Of a DNA stretch of 64,000 nt, positions 42,520 through 51,642 are shown in pieces. Position 1 is the stretch's first letter. Every line of letters starts with the position of its first letter. Source of the stretch: Rhodoferax sp. (GTDB taxonomy: Bacteria; Pseudomonadota; Gammaproteobacteria; Burkholderiales; Burkholderiaceae_C); contig NZ_JADMJN010000002.1 in NCBI RefSeq assembly GCF_018780565.1, forward strand, positions 434,001 through 498,000. The letters are read 5' to 3'. The position numbers and the translations under genes were made by a program. The notes under the pieces are model-generated. The model worked only from the letters and a program-made list of their open reading frames with translations, ran no database searches and had not been told where the DNA came from.

Positions 42520-43941
42520 TTAGCGTACCACGACGCTGGCGGGATTGTTGCCGGTAATGACGATGGCAGGCGCCATGCCGGTCAGGCTGCCATCGACGGC
42601 CGAGATGTTGTACTGGGAGACGGTATTGCTGCCATGGTTGGCCACATACGCGTAGCGGCCAGACGGGTCCACCGCTACGCTTCTGGGCGTGCTGCCGGTG
42701 GCGACACTGCCCGGGGTGATGGCCGTCAGCTTGCCGGTCGTGCCCGAGAGGGTGTATTGCGAGACGGTATTGTTGCCTTCGTTGACGACATAGGCGTAGC
42801 GTCCAGACGGGTCGATGGCCGCACTTCGGGGGTTGGTGCCGGTGATGACGGTGGCAGGCGCCATGGCTGACAGTGTGCCGTTGACGGTCGAGATGATGTA
42901 CTGCGAGACGGTATTGCTACCGTAGTTGGCGACATAGGCGTAGCTTCCCGAAGGGTCGATGACCACACTGGCCGGATTGATCTCCGTGATGACGGTGGCA
43001 GGCGTCATGGCTGACAGTGTGCCGTTGACGGCCGAGAGGGTGTACTGGGAGACGGTATTGCTGCCGTAGTTGGCAACATAGGCGTAGCGTCCCGACGGGT
43101 CGATGACCACGCTCTCGGGATTGATGCCGGTGATGACGGTGGCGGGCGCCATGGCCGTCAGGCTGCCATCGACCGCCGAGATCGTGTACTGCGAGATGGT
43201 ATTGCTGCCGTGGTTCACCACATAGGCGTAGCGGCCCGAGGGGTCGATGGCCATATCGCGCGGCGCGACGCCGGCCACGACGGAACCGGGAACCATGGGG
43301 GCCAGGCCTCCCGCTGCGGAGATGGTGTACTGCGACACGGTGTTATCCGCTTCGTTGCTCGCGTAGGCATACCGGCCGCTCGGGTCGATCCGGATACCCA
43401 AGGGGTTCGTACCGGAAAGCACGGTGGCGGGCGCCAGTGCTGCCAGACTGCCATTTGCTGCTGAAAGTGCGTACTGTGAGAGCGTATTGCTTGCGAAATT
43501 TGCAGCATAGGCGGCATGTACGCCATTTCGGCAAGTGATGGTGACATTGCTGACGTTGCTGGTCGCGACGGTACCACCGCCGTTGCTGACCTGGCACAAC
43601 TGGGCCGGGGCGGCGGGGTCTTGGTAAACCGCGACGGCATAGCGTTCGCCACTGGCCACTCGCGTGGTGAAGCTGGCTACGCCATTGGCGACGATGGTCA
43701 GATTGTCGGTGCCTTTGTTTTGCAGAATCAGGCCGGTGCCGGCCAGTCCACTGACACTGACGCTCAAGGTATAAGTCGGTGTGGTAACCGGTGCGGGGGT
43801 GACAGCGCTGCCATTACCCCCGCATCCTGCCAGCAGCAGGGTGGCAGGAAGCACCAGCAGGGCGGTTTTGCCCCAATTTGCTGGTCTGCCCCTCGCAGGT
43901 TTGCTCAAATGGCGCGAATGACACAGTGAAGGCGGACGCAT
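42520..43941 (-). CDS. seven-blade YncE/lactonase-like beta-propeller lipoprotein
   Basis: A 473-residue protein with lipobox LLLAGC (Cys40), so probably an outer-membrane or periplasmic lipoprotein. After a Ser/Thr-rich linker and an IG-like region, residues from about 145 to the end consist of seven tandem units of 48 residues. They read YAYVANYGSNTVSQY-type followed by SAVNGTLSAMTPATVITG, NPxSVVIDPSGR. The pattern resembles lactonase/YncE beta-propellers. The units are highly alike and the protein ends precisely with the seventh. The ligand is unknown. Confidence 0.82.
   Translation of the reverse strand: MRPPSLCHSRHLSKPARGRPANWGKTALLVLPATLLLAGCGGNGSAVTPAPVTTPTYTLSVSVSGLAGTGLILQNKGTDNLTIVANGVASFTTRVASGERYAVAVYQDPAAPAQLCQVSNGGGTVATSNVSNVTITCRNGVHAAYAANFASNTLSQYALSAANGSLAALAPATVLSGTNPLGIRIDPSGRYAYASNEADNTVSQYTISAAGGLAPMVPGSVVAGVAPRDMAIDPSGRYAYVVNHGSNTISQYTISAVDGSLTAMAPATVITGINPESVVIDPSGRYAYVANYGSNTVSQYTLSAVNGTLSAMTPATVITEINPASVVIDPSGSYAYVANYGSNTVSQYIISTVNGTLSAMAPATVITGTNPRSAAIDPSGRYAYVVNEGNNTVSQYTLSGTTGKLTAITPGSVATGSTPRSVAVDPSGRYAYVANHGSNTVSQYNISAVDGSLTGMAPAIVITGNNPASVVVR
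42535..43510 (-). repeat. seven tandem 144-bp coding repeats
   Basis: Units recur every 144 bases (for example the GTAGCG-type segment encoding the YAYV strand near 42650, 42794, 42938, 43082 and 43226). They are highly similar at the DNA level, which invites recombination and copy-number change. Confidence 0.75.
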
Positions 43942-44040
43942 GGCAAAAGTTTAGCAAGTGCCTTCAAGAAGAAACGTGAGAATTCGCAAACTATCCCGGG
44001 ATGTCGGGCTGCCCACTGTGGCTTTGTCAGCCGGGTCGCG

Positions 44041-45072
44041 CTAGAACAGTTCCATGTCGCCCAGGTTCTGGGTCGCTTCAGCCAGCTGGCCGCTTGCAAT
44101 CAGCGCTGAGTAGCTACAAACCTGGTTGCGTCCATGCCCTTTGGCATGGTAAACCGCCTTGTCAGCCCGCTCGAATGCACCACTGGGGGTGTCGCCAGCC
44201 TTGATTTCAGAAAAACCGATGCTGATGGTGATCTTGCCAACCTGAGGGAAAGCGTGTGCCTCGGTGGTTGCCCTGAGCCGCTCCAGAACACTGGCAGCTT
44301 CTTCTTCGCCGTTGCAGCGCATGAGCACCACGAACTCCTCCCCGCCGAAGCGGTACAGCTGGTCGTGGAAACGAAAGCATGAGCGCATCAGGCGCGCCAG
44401 TAGCAACAGGACTTCGTCCCCGATCAGGTGCCCATAGTTGTCGTTGACACGCTTGAAATGGTCAATATCGATCATGACCAGCCAATAGGTGCCTGCCGCA
44501 GTCCGGTCGCGGCGGTCACCCTGCTCATTGACTGCGGCCAGTTTTTGTTCGATGGTGGCCTTGAGAAAAGCACCGTCAAAAGTCTTGCGATTGAGAAGCT
44601 CGGTCAGGGCATCACGTTCGCCATAGTCGAGCAGACTCTGAAAGTTGAAATAGAGCCGCAAAACCCCACTGACAAGTCGTTGGGAGTCCTCCGAGAGTGG
44701 CTGGTCCGTGCCAATTTCCAGTATTCCGATCGAGTCCACGCTACCTGCCAGCGGAAAAACGGTGATGCTGGGGCAAGCGTTATTCTGTTGGACTTGCTGC
44801 AACTGAATGGCTTTTTGCCGCAGGGGCTGGTCCGCCAGACGGGGCAGCAAATCCAGGTTGGTCCAACTCGAGTCGGATGTGGGTGCCAACTGACCGGCAT
44901 CCAGCTTGGCGCTGGTCAGCCATCGCTCGTTTCCCTCTTCACCCACCACCCGGCAAATCCCGGTGGTCTGGGGCTGCAGCAGGTCATTAATGGCACTGAC
45001 CAACGCAATGTCGAGTGCATCTCGGTCCCGCAGGGCGGTCAGATTGGCCAGGTTATCGACGAGTTCAGGCAT
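44041..45072 (-). CDS. diguanylate cyclase (GGDEF domain)
   Basis: A 343-residue protein. The N-terminal 170 residues form a GAF-like sensory region. From about 175 it is a GGDEF domain with DIDHFKRVNDNYGHLIGDEVLLLLARLM, the active-site motif GGEEF (preceded by RF) and the C-terminal ADKAVYHAKGHGRNQV. GGEEF is a functional variant, so it should make cyclic-di-GMP. No RxxD inhibitory site is obvious. No membrane helix is seen, so it is cytoplasmic. The partner effector is unknown. Confidence 0.9.
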   Translation of the reverse strand: MPELVDNLANLTALRDRDALDIALVSAINDLLQPQTTGICRVVGEEGNERWLTSAKLDAGQLAPTSDSSWTNLDLLPRLADQPLRQKAIQLQQVQQNNACPSITVFPLAGSVDSIGILEIGTDQPLSEDSQRLVSGVLRLYFNFQSLLDYGERDALTELLNRKTFDGAFLKATIEQKLAAVNEQGDRRDRTAAGTYWLVMIDIDHFKRVNDNYGHLIGDEVLLLLARLMRSCFRFHDQLYRFGGEEFVVLMRCNGEEEAASVLERLRATTEAHAFPQVGKITISIGFSEIKAGDTPSGAFERADKAVYHAKGHGRNQVCSYSALIASGQLAEATQNLGDMELF

Positions 45073-45191
45073 TTAGCGGCGCGATTTTTAAATTTGGGGC
45101 AGTGTACCTTGTCACCCTCAGTCTGTCGCTTTTTACGCGTGGTGTTTCAACCACGCTGTCGCAGGCGCTACAACATTGTCGCCACTGTGCC

Positions 45192-46271
45192 TTATGACAG
45201 CAGTGCCTGGGCAAATTCACGGGCATTGAAAGTCTCGAGATCCTCCAGCTTTTCTCCAATACCGATGAAGTAAACGGGAACCGGTCGCTCACGGGCGATG
45301 GCCGCCAGCACGCCACCCTTGGCCGTCCCATCCAGCTTGGTGACGATCAGACCGGTGAGCTGCAGCGCATCGTCGAAAGCCTTGACCTGCGTCAGGGCGT
45401 TTTGCCCGGTGTTGCCGTCAATGACCAGCAGCACTTCATGGGGCGCGGTCGGGTCAGCCTTTTGCACGACACGTTTGATCTTCTTCAATTCTTCCATCAG
45501 ATGCAGTTGTGTTGGCAGGCGACCGGCCGTATCCACCAGCACCACGTCTTTGCCGCGTGCACGTCCGGCGCTGACCGCGTCAAAACTCACGGCTGCCGGA
45601 TCGCCGCCTTCCTGGCTGATGACTTCAACGGTATTGCGGTCTGCCCAGACGCTGAGTTGCTCGCGGGCCGCTGCGCGAAAGGTGTCGGCTGCGGCGAGCA
45701 GCACCGAGGCACCCTCGTCTGCCAGGTGACGCGTGAGCTTGCCGATGGATGTGGTCTTGCCCGCACCGTTGACACCGGCCACCATGATCACGGTGGGCTG
45801 CTGCTGGCCAATGACCAGCGCCTTTTCCAGCGGCTGGAGCAATTCGGTCAGTGAAGCCACCAGGATGTTTTTCATGGCCACCGGGTGTGTAACGCCGCTG
45901 TCACGCACCTTGCGGCGCAAGTCCTGCAAAAGGTACTGCGTTGCGGCGACGCCGGCGTCGGACATCAGCAGGGCGTCCTCCAGACTCTCGTACAGCGCTT
46001 CGTCAATTTGCGCTCCACCAAAAACAGCAGAGATGCTGGAGGCGGTCTTGCCCAAGCTGGACTTGAGCTTGTCCTGCCAGGTCTTGCGCTCGGGAGGTGT
46101 GGCGACGGGTACCGGAATGTCAATCGGTGTGACCAGTGCGCGGCCAATCAGCGAGCCGCCGGTATTGGGGGGGGGCACAGTGGATGGCGCGCCAGCGACG
46201 CTGGCCATGGCTGGCGTGACCGGACTTGCCGCAGGAGCGGGTGGGGGTTTCTTTTTGAAAAAACTGAACAT
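45192..46271 (-). CDS. ftsY: signal recognition particle receptor FtsY
   Basis: A 359-residue SRP GTPase. A short Pro/Ala-rich N-terminal region is followed by the NG domain with G1 GVNGAGKTTSIGKL near 185, DTAGRL at G3, TKLDGTAKGG at G4, and VYFIGIGEKLEDLETFNAREF at the end. It docks ribosome-SRP complexes at the membrane. ATG 46271 starts MFSFFKKK, and the frame extends further only into an unrelated segment. A run of nine Gs on the plus strand (46167-46175) encodes three prolines in the linker and is a slippage-prone tract. Confidence 0.95.
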   Translation of the reverse strand: MFSFFKKKPPPAPAASPVTPAMASVAGAPSTVPPPNTGGSLIGRALVTPIDIPVPVATPPERKTWQDKLKSSLGKTASSISAVFGGAQIDEALYESLEDALLMSDAGVAATQYLLQDLRRKVRDSGVTHPVAMKNILVASLTELLQPLEKALVIGQQQPTVIMVAGVNGAGKTTSIGKLTRHLADEGASVLLAAADTFRAAAREQLSVWADRNTVEVISQEGGDPAAVSFDAVSAGRARGKDVVLVDTAGRLPTQLHLMEELKKIKRVVQKADPTAPHEVLLVIDGNTGQNALTQVKAFDDALQLTGLIVTKLDGTAKGGVLAAIARERPVPVYFIGIGEKLEDLETFNAREFAQALLS

Positions 46272-46300
46272 TTCGTGGGTTCGTAGAATCACATCATTCT

Positions 46301-47743
46301 ATGAAACGCTGCCAGTCCCCCCTTCTTCCCCCCTTTCTGCGCTGCCGGGTCTGCCGTGCGTCGCTCGTTATCGGATTTCTTTGGGGCGCTTTGTTTGCAG
46401 GGGCTGCGATGGCGCAAACCCCGCCTGCGGTGGAGCAGTTCACCTTGCCCAATGGCCTCACCGTCATCGTCAAGCCGGATCATCGGGCCCCAACAGCCGT
46501 GCATATGTTGTGGGTGCGGGTGGGGTCCATGGACGAAGTGGACGGCACATCCGGGGTGGCGCATGTGCTGGAGCACATGATGTTTAAGGGGACCCGGTTG
46601 GTCAAGCCTGGTGAATTTTCGCGCCGGGTGGCGGCGCTGGGTGGGCGTGAGAACGCTTTCACGGGCAAGGACTACACCGGTTATTACCAGCAGATTCCCG
46701 CCAGCCGGCTGGAAGACGTCATGAAGCTGGAGGCTGACCGGTTTGCCAACAACCACTGGGCCGATGAGGAATTTAAAAAGGAGTTGGAGGTCGTCAAGGA
46801 AGAGCGCCGCCTTAGAACCGAAGACAGCCCCCGGGCCCTCATGTACGAGGCGCTCAATGCGACGGTCTTTGTAGCATCCCCCTACCGTCGCCCGATTGTG
46901 GGCTGGATGAGCGATCTGGACGCCATGACCCCGGGTGATGCGCGGGACTTTCACCGGCGCTGGTATGTACCTGCCAATGCTGTTGTGGTGGTCGCCGGTG
47001 ACGTGGAAGTGACCCAGGTGCGGCGCCTTGCTGAAAAACACTATGGCAGTTTGCCCGAGCGGGCCGTTCCACCGCGTAAACCACGTGCCGAGCCGCTGCA
47101 GACAGGCATGCGGCGCATGGCTTTCAAGGCCCCGGCCGAGCAGGCCTATGTGTCTCTGGCATTCAAGGTGCCCAGTTTGCAGTCCCTTGATGGTGCTCAA
47201 CCCGGGGATGCTGATGCGCTGGCGCTGACCGTGTTGGCTGCCGTGCTGGATGGCTACTCTGGCGCTCGCCTGGATCGCGTGCTGACACAGGGTGAAAATC
47301 CACTGGCCGACAGCGCTGGCGCGCACAACGGTCTGTGGGGCCGCGGGCCGCAGGTGTTTACCCTGGATGGCGTGCCAGCGCAGGGCAAGACCGCGGAGCA
47401 ATTGGAGGTGGCGCTGCGTGAACAGGTGAATCGGATCGCCGCCGATGGTGTCTCCGAGACGGAGCTGAACCGCGTCAAGACCCAGTGGGTAGCCAGCGAG
47501 GTCTACAAGCTGGACTCGGTGTTCAATCAGGCACGCGAGCTGGGCAGTAATTGGGTGCAAGCTTTGCCTCTGGACGCGAGCGAACGGCTGATTGCCCGTT
47601 TGCGCGCTGTCACCGCCGATCAGGTCAGGGCCGTGGCGGGCAAATATTTTGGTGATGACCAGCTCACCGTGGCGGTCCTGCAGCCGCAGCCCCTGGACAA
47701 GACCCGCAAGCCGCGCACGCCCTTGGCTGGTTCGCGACACTGA
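46301..47743 (+). CDS. M16-family zinc peptidase (active)
   Basis: A 480-residue insulinase-family protease with a signal peptide. The inverted zinc motif HxxEH is complete as HVLEH (His88, Glu91, His92) with the downstream Glu in EEFKKELEVVKEERR. The typical N-terminal FTLPNGLTVIVKPDHRAPTAV is present. Together with the following gene it forms the active/inactive pair usual in Gram-negative bacteria, acting on small periplasmic peptides. It is divergent from ftsY, with 29 bases between the starts. Confidence 0.9.
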   Translation: MKRCQSPLLPPFLRCRVCRASLVIGFLWGALFAGAAMAQTPPAVEQFTLPNGLTVIVKPDHRAPTAVHMLWVRVGSMDEVDGTSGVAHVLEHMMFKGTRLVKPGEFSRRVAALGGRENAFTGKDYTGYYQQIPASRLEDVMKLEADRFANNHWADEEFKKELEVVKEERRLRTEDSPRALMYEALNATVFVASPYRRPIVGWMSDLDAMTPGDARDFHRRWYVPANAVVVVAGDVEVTQVRRLAEKHYGSLPERAVPPRKPRAEPLQTGMRRMAFKAPAEQAYVSLAFKVPSLQSLDGAQPGDADALALTVLAAVLDGYSGARLDRVLTQGENPLADSAGAHNGLWGRGPQVFTLDGVPAQGKTAEQLEVALREQVNRIAADGVSETELNRVKTQWVASEVYKLDSVFNQARELGSNWVQALPLDASERLIARLRAVTADQVRAVAGKYFGDDQLTVAVLQPQPLDKTRKPRTPLAGSRH

Positions 47744-47755
47744 GCGGGCATCCTG

Positions 47756-49126
47756 ATGAACAAGGTGAATACTATAAAAAAGATAGCTTCTTGCTTAATA
47801 TCGACGTGGGCTATGGGCATTTTTTTTCCCGCTTCTGCGCTGGCGGCCATTCCGGTGGTGCATTGGACGCAGGCATCCGGGGCGCAGATTTATCTGGTGC
47901 AGAGCCCGGCCATTCCGATGGTGGACGTGCAGCTTGATTTTGATGCCGGCAGCCGTCGCGATCCGCCAGAGCAGGCCGGCTTGGCGAGTGTCACGGCCGG
48001 CATGACCTCCAAAGGCGTGGCGGCGACGGCCACCGAAGCTGCGCTGGATGAAAACGGTTTGAGTGAAGCCTGGGCTGATCTGGGGGCCTCGTTTGGCGCT
48101 GGCGCCAGTGGTGATCGCATGAGCTTTTCGCTGCGCTCACTGGCTTACCCGGATCTCCTGGGCAAGGCTGCCTTGCTGGCCGCGCGCCAAATGGGCGAAC
48201 CGGCATTTCCGGCTGCAGTCTGGCTACGCGAGCGTGACCGCCTGAATGCGGCCTTGCGAGAAGCCAATACCCGTCCGGCAACTCTGGCGGGGCGCGCCTT
48301 CAATGCGGCGGTTTATGGGCAACACCCCTATGGATTCGAGATGACCGAAGCCACGCTGGCGCGCATCAGTGTGGGGGATATGAAGGCAGCTTACAGCCGT
48401 CTGGTTCTGCCCTGCCGGGCCAAGGTGACGATCGTGGGGGCGCTGGACCGGGCGCAGGCTGACGCATTGGTCAGGCAGATTTTTTCCCGTATGTCCGCAA
48501 CGGGTATGTCGTCCACTGCATGCCCGGCGCTCCCCTTGGTGGCAGAGGTGGCAGCGCTGGAGCAAGCTGTTGAGAAAAGAATTGCTTTCGATTCGGCGCA
48601 GGCCCATGTCCTGATCGGGCAACCTGGGTTCAAACGTGACGATCCGGATTTCTTTGCCATCACCGTTGGCAACTATATTTTGGGTGGTGGCGGTTTTGTG
48701 TCCCGCCTGAGCACCGAGGTGCGGGAAAAGCGTGGCTTGAGTTACAGCGTGTACAGCTATTTTTCGCCGGGGCTGCACGCTGGCGCGTTCACCGTCGGGT
48801 TGCAAACCCGGCCTGACCAGGCCGATCAGGCCGTTCAGGTGTCGCGCGACGTCGTGGCCAATTTCGTGGACAAAGGTCCGACCGAGACAGAACTCAAAGC
48901 GGCCAAGGACAATCTGATCGGCGGCTTCGCCCTGCGCATCGACAGCAACCGAAAGCTGCTGGACAACATCGCCAACATGGCCTGGAACAATTTGCCGCTG
49001 GACTACCTGGACACCTGGAGCCAGAAAGTGGATGCGATCACGGTCACAGACATCCGGGCGGCCTTTTCGCGCAAGCTGCAGCCCGAAAAAATGGTGACCG
49101 TGATATTGGGCGGCGCGTCCCGTTAA
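47756..49126 (+). CDS. M16-family peptidase subunit lacking the zinc motif
   Basis: A 456-residue M16 homologue. It has a signal peptide and the domain pattern IYLVQSPAIPMVDVQLDFDAGSR, then FASVTAGM-like GLASVTAGMTSKG where HxxEH would be. The catalytic residues are therefore missing, as in the regulatory partner of such pairs. It follows the active gene by 12 bases. Its signal peptide (MNKVNTIKKIASCLISTWAMG..) is encoded by copy H of the dispersed element. Confidence 0.88.
   Translation: MNKVNTIKKIASCLISTWAMGIFFPASALAAIPVVHWTQASGAQIYLVQSPAIPMVDVQLDFDAGSRRDPPEQAGLASVTAGMTSKGVAATATEAALDENGLSEAWADLGASFGAGASGDRMSFSLRSLAYPDLLGKAALLAARQMGEPAFPAAVWLRERDRLNAALREANTRPATLAGRAFNAAVYGQHPYGFEMTEATLARISVGDMKAAYSRLVLPCRAKVTIVGALDRAQADALVRQIFSRMSATGMSSTACPALPLVAEVAALEQAVEKRIAFDSAQAHVLIGQPGFKRDDPDFFAITVGNYILGGGGFVSRLSTEVREKRGLSYSVYSYFSPGLHAGAFTVGLQTRPDQADQAVQVSRDVVANFVDKGPTETELKAAKDNLIGGFALRIDSNRKLLDNIANMAWNNLPLDYLDTWSQKVDAITVTDIRAAFSRKLQPEKMVTVILGGASR
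47771..47828 (+). repeat. dispersed palindromic element, copy H
   Basis: ACTATAAAAAAGATAGCT (47771-47788), 21 bases, GCTATGGGC (47810-47818), then T-run. It is in frame 1 of the signal peptide of the M16 subunit gene. Confidence 0.72.
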
Positions 49127-49136
49127 GCTCGCTGGT

Positions 49137-49772
49137 ATGAAAAAACAAGAATCCAAATCTCCGACCCAACCGGCAAAGAAGGGCGCCACTGGCAAAGATG
49201 CGTCAGCGGCTGGCGCTCGCGCGCATGAGGTGCGCATCATCGGCGGCTTGTGGAAGCGTACCAAGCTGGCCGTGGCCGACAAGCCTGGCTTGCGCCCGAC
49301 ACCCGATCGTGTGCGCGAGACCTTGTTCAACTGGTTGGGTCAGGACTTGAGCGGCTGGCGTTGCATTGACGCTTTTGCGGGGACCGGTGCGCTGGGTTTT
49401 GAGGCTGCATCGCGTGGCGCCAAAGAAGTGCGTCTGGTCGAGCAGGATGGTGCTTTGGTGGCTCAGCTCAAGCGTGTGCAAACACAACTGCAGGCCAGTG
49501 CCACGCAAATCGTGCGCGGCGATGGCGTGGCGGCGCTCAAGCATCTGGACCCCGCCAGCGTGGATGCCGTGTTCCTTGACCCGCCTTTTGATTCCGACCT
49601 GTTTGAAGCGGCGCTACAAGCGGCGGGTCGCACGCTGGCTCCCGGCGGTTTTGTTTACCTGGAGGCGCCCACGGCCTGGACCGATGAGCAGCTGGCAGGT
49701 GCCGGGCTGATGGTGTACCGGCATCTGAAGGCGGGTGCAGTGCATGCCCATTTGCTCAAGCGGCTTGCCTAG
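49137..49772 (+). CDS. rsmD: 16S rRNA (guanine(966)-N(2))-methyltransferase
   Basis: A 211-residue methyltransferase. VRIIGGLWKRTKL and LRPTPDRVRETLFNWL are RsmD signatures. SAM motif I is CIDAFAGTGALGFEAASRGA, and the catalytic motif is FLDPPF. The N-terminal 30 residues are Lys/Ala-rich and longer than in E. coli RsmD (198 residues). It precedes coaD, the common order rsmD-coaD. Confidence 0.93.
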   Translation: MKKQESKSPTQPAKKGATGKDASAAGARAHEVRIIGGLWKRTKLAVADKPGLRPTPDRVRETLFNWLGQDLSGWRCIDAFAGTGALGFEAASRGAKEVRLVEQDGALVAQLKRVQTQLQASATQIVRGDGVAALKHLDPASVDAVFLDPPFDSDLFEAALQAAGRTLAPGGFVYLEAPTAWTDEQLAGAGLMVYRHLKAGAVHAHLLKRLA

Positions 49773-49860
49773 TGCGGCGCATTGCACTGCATAATGCGGC
49801 GCAAACGAGTCCTGAGATGAAAAGACAGTCCCCCTCCACTTGACCTACAGGCCGAAGAAT

Positions 49861-50361
49861 ATGTCCCATAGCGTGATTGCCGTCTACCCCGGTACCTTTG
49901 ACCCCATGACCCTTGGTCATGAAGACCTGGTCCGACGGGCAACCCAGTTGTTTGACCGCGTCATCGTGGCCGTGGCGGTGGGCCACCACAAAAAGACCAT
50001 GTTTTCATTGGAGGAGCGGATGGACATGGTGCGTGAAGCTGTTAAGTCTTACCCGCAGGTGGAGGTGGCGAGTTTTGCCGGTTTGATGCGTGATTTCGTG
50101 GTGGCGCAGGGCGCCAAGGCCATGGTGCGTGGCTTGCGCGCCGTGACGGACTTTGACTACGAGTTCCAGCTTGCGGGCATGAACCGCACCCTGATGCCGC
50201 AGGTGGAAACTGTTTTCCTCACCCCCAGCGACAAGTACCAGTTCATCTCCAGCACCTTTGTGCGTGAGATCGCCACGCTGGGTGGCGAGGTGGACAAGTT
50301 CGTCTCGCCCGTGGTCAATGAGCGCTTGATGGAGAAGGTTCGCGGCTCGGCCCGGACTTGA
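49861..50361 (+). CDS. coaD: phosphopantetheine adenylyltransferase
   Basis: A 166-residue nucleotidyltransferase for coenzyme A synthesis. The start MSHSVIAVYPGTFDP is at 49861, and the conserved TFDPMTLGHEDLVRRA loop carries the T-x-G-H active-site motif. ISSTFVREIATLGG is at the C-terminus. The frame extends to a TTG at 49840, but family length favours 49861. The 3' end overlaps the convergent hydrolase gene by 47 bases. Confidence 0.94.
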   Translation: MSHSVIAVYPGTFDPMTLGHEDLVRRATQLFDRVIVAVAVGHHKKTMFSLEERMDMVREAVKSYPQVEVASFAGLMRDFVVAQGAKAMVRGLRAVTDFDYEFQLAGMNRTLMPQVETVFLTPSDKYQFISSTFVREIATLGGEVDKFVSPVVNERLMEKVRGSART

Positions 50362-51082
50362 ACCCACCAGCATGAGGTGCCGGTGCAACGTGGGCCAGCC
50401 AGGCCAACAGCGCTGCATTCACTTCGCTGGGTCGTTCCATGGTCAGCATGTGGCCGCATTGCCCAATGAGCTGAAATTCGGCACCTTGGATCAGGCCTGC
50501 AATTTCACGCGAGCATTCGGGCGGCGTCAGCCGGTCGGCATCACCGCACAGCACCAGCGTGGGGCAGGTGATTTCGCTCAGATGGGGCCGCGCATCGGGG
50601 CGCGACATCAGCGCCCGGGTTTGCTGAATCAACTGTTCGGCGCCAGCTTCCAGGACAAAATCCAGGTAGGTTTGCAACAGGGCCGCATCATCCGCCCGGC
50701 TCGGATGAAACGCCATGGGCAAATTCACTTTCAGGATCGCTTTGGTGCGGCCTTGCCTGAACATGTTGATGGTTGCTTCGCGCAAGGTCCGCATCGCGTC
50801 TGTTTCAGGCCGCGCATTGGTGCCCAGCAAGGCCAAAGCCTTCACACGCTCTGGTGCCTGGCGCACCGCTTCCATGGCCAGACTGCCGCCCATGGAGGCC
50901 CCCACCAGGATCAGATCGCCCGGATGCTCCTGCAGCAGGGCGGCAGCCATCTCCTGCAGCGTGGTGTGGCGCGCGTGCACATTGGTCACCACAACGTCCA
51001 GGTGTGATGGCATGGCGGCCACCTGGTGCTGCCACATCACGGCATCGGCCGCCAGGCCGGGCAGGAAAACAAGTTCGGTCAT
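50315..51082 (-). CDS. alpha/beta-hydrolase
   Basis: A 255-residue alpha/beta-hydrolase. It has LVFLPGLAADAVMW, the nucleophile elbow GASMGGS near residue 80, DADRLTPPE as the acid loop and the histidine in GQCGHMLTMERP. These match esterase/lactonase-like members. ATG 51082 is preferred to an ATG at 51127. Its 3' end overlaps coaD by 47 bases, so the two convergent transcripts share sequence at their ends. The substrate is unknown. Confidence 0.82.
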   Translation of the reverse strand: MTELVFLPGLAADAVMWQHQVAAMPSHLDVVVTNVHARHTTLQEMAAALLQEHPGDLILVGASMGGSLAMEAVRQAPERVKALALLGTNARPETDAMRTLREATINMFRQGRTKAILKVNLPMAFHPSRADDAALLQTYLDFVLEAGAEQLIQQTRALMSRPDARPHLSEITCPTLVLCGDADRLTPPECSREIAGLIQGAEFQLIGQCGHMLTMERPSEVNAALLAWLAHVAPAPHAGGFKSGPSREPSPSSAH

Positions 51083-51113
51083 GAGGCTGGTATCGGTCCT
51101 AGACTGGCGTATA

Positions 51114-51155
51114 TTGACCCATCTCAAGACTGCCCCCTGGGGGCTGGTCTACGCT
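51114..51155 (+). promoter_or_regulatory. candidate FNR/ANR-type promoter of the universal stress gene
   Basis: TTGAC-CCAT-CTCAA (51114-51127) matches the FNR box TTGAT-N4-ATCAA at 8 of 10 positions. TACGCT at 51150-51155 is at the distance expected for a class-II FNR promoter, with a start near 51162. USP genes are often induced by low oxygen; this is a suggestion only. Confidence 0.4.
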
Positions 51156-51192
51156 TGAGAGGTTTGGTATCACATTCCAGTCGGAGAAAAAA

Positions 51193-51642
51193 ATGAACAT
51201 ATTATTGCCTGTGGATGGTTCCGCGGTCTCTTTGGAGGCCGTTCGGTTTGCAGTACGCATGGCGCGGTCCGGTCTGGACGTCAGCGCGGTTCTGGCGAAT
51301 GTGCAGGAACCTGCCACTTTGTATGAGTTGGTGGTGGCGCATGATCCGGAAGTGATTGCGCAAGTGAGTGCGGCCGCTGGCGCGCATACGCTGCAAGCTG
51401 CAGAGGCGCTGCTGAAAGAGGCGAATATCCCTTACCAGTCTGAAGTGGCATCAGGTGACCCGGCGCACACCATCCTTGACATTGTGGAGCGTTTTGAATG
51501 CGATCTGGTGGTGATGGGCGCCAGTGGAACCAGCACCTTGCGCAGTGCCTTGCTGGGTTCTGTCTCCAACGAGGTTCTGCACGCAGCGAATGTGCCGGTG
51601 ATGATTGTCAAGGCCAGTCAGGACGTCGAAGCCGAGGACTGA
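51193..51642 (+). CDS. universal stress protein (UspA family)
   Basis: A 149-residue UspA domain. It has MNILLPVDGSAVSLEAVRFAVRMA at the start and GASGTSTLRSALLGSVSNEVLHAANVPVMIVK at the end, the latter including the G-x2-G-x9-GS nucleotide-binding motif. It probably binds ATP and is induced by stress. A possible FNR-like site lies upstream. Its end overlaps the amidase gene by 25 bases. Confidence 0.93.
   Translation: MNILLPVDGSAVSLEAVRFAVRMARSGLDVSAVLANVQEPATLYELVVAHDPEVIAQVSAAAGAHTLQAAEALLKEANIPYQSEVASGDPAHTILDIVERFECDLVVMGASGTSTLRSALLGSVSNEVLHAANVPVMIVKASQDVEAED

Noticed and set aside
44090..44150. Possible further copy of the dispersed element in the diguanylate cyclase gene
   Set aside because: The sequence encodes the conserved GGDEF end and the spacing differs by one; there is no palindrome.
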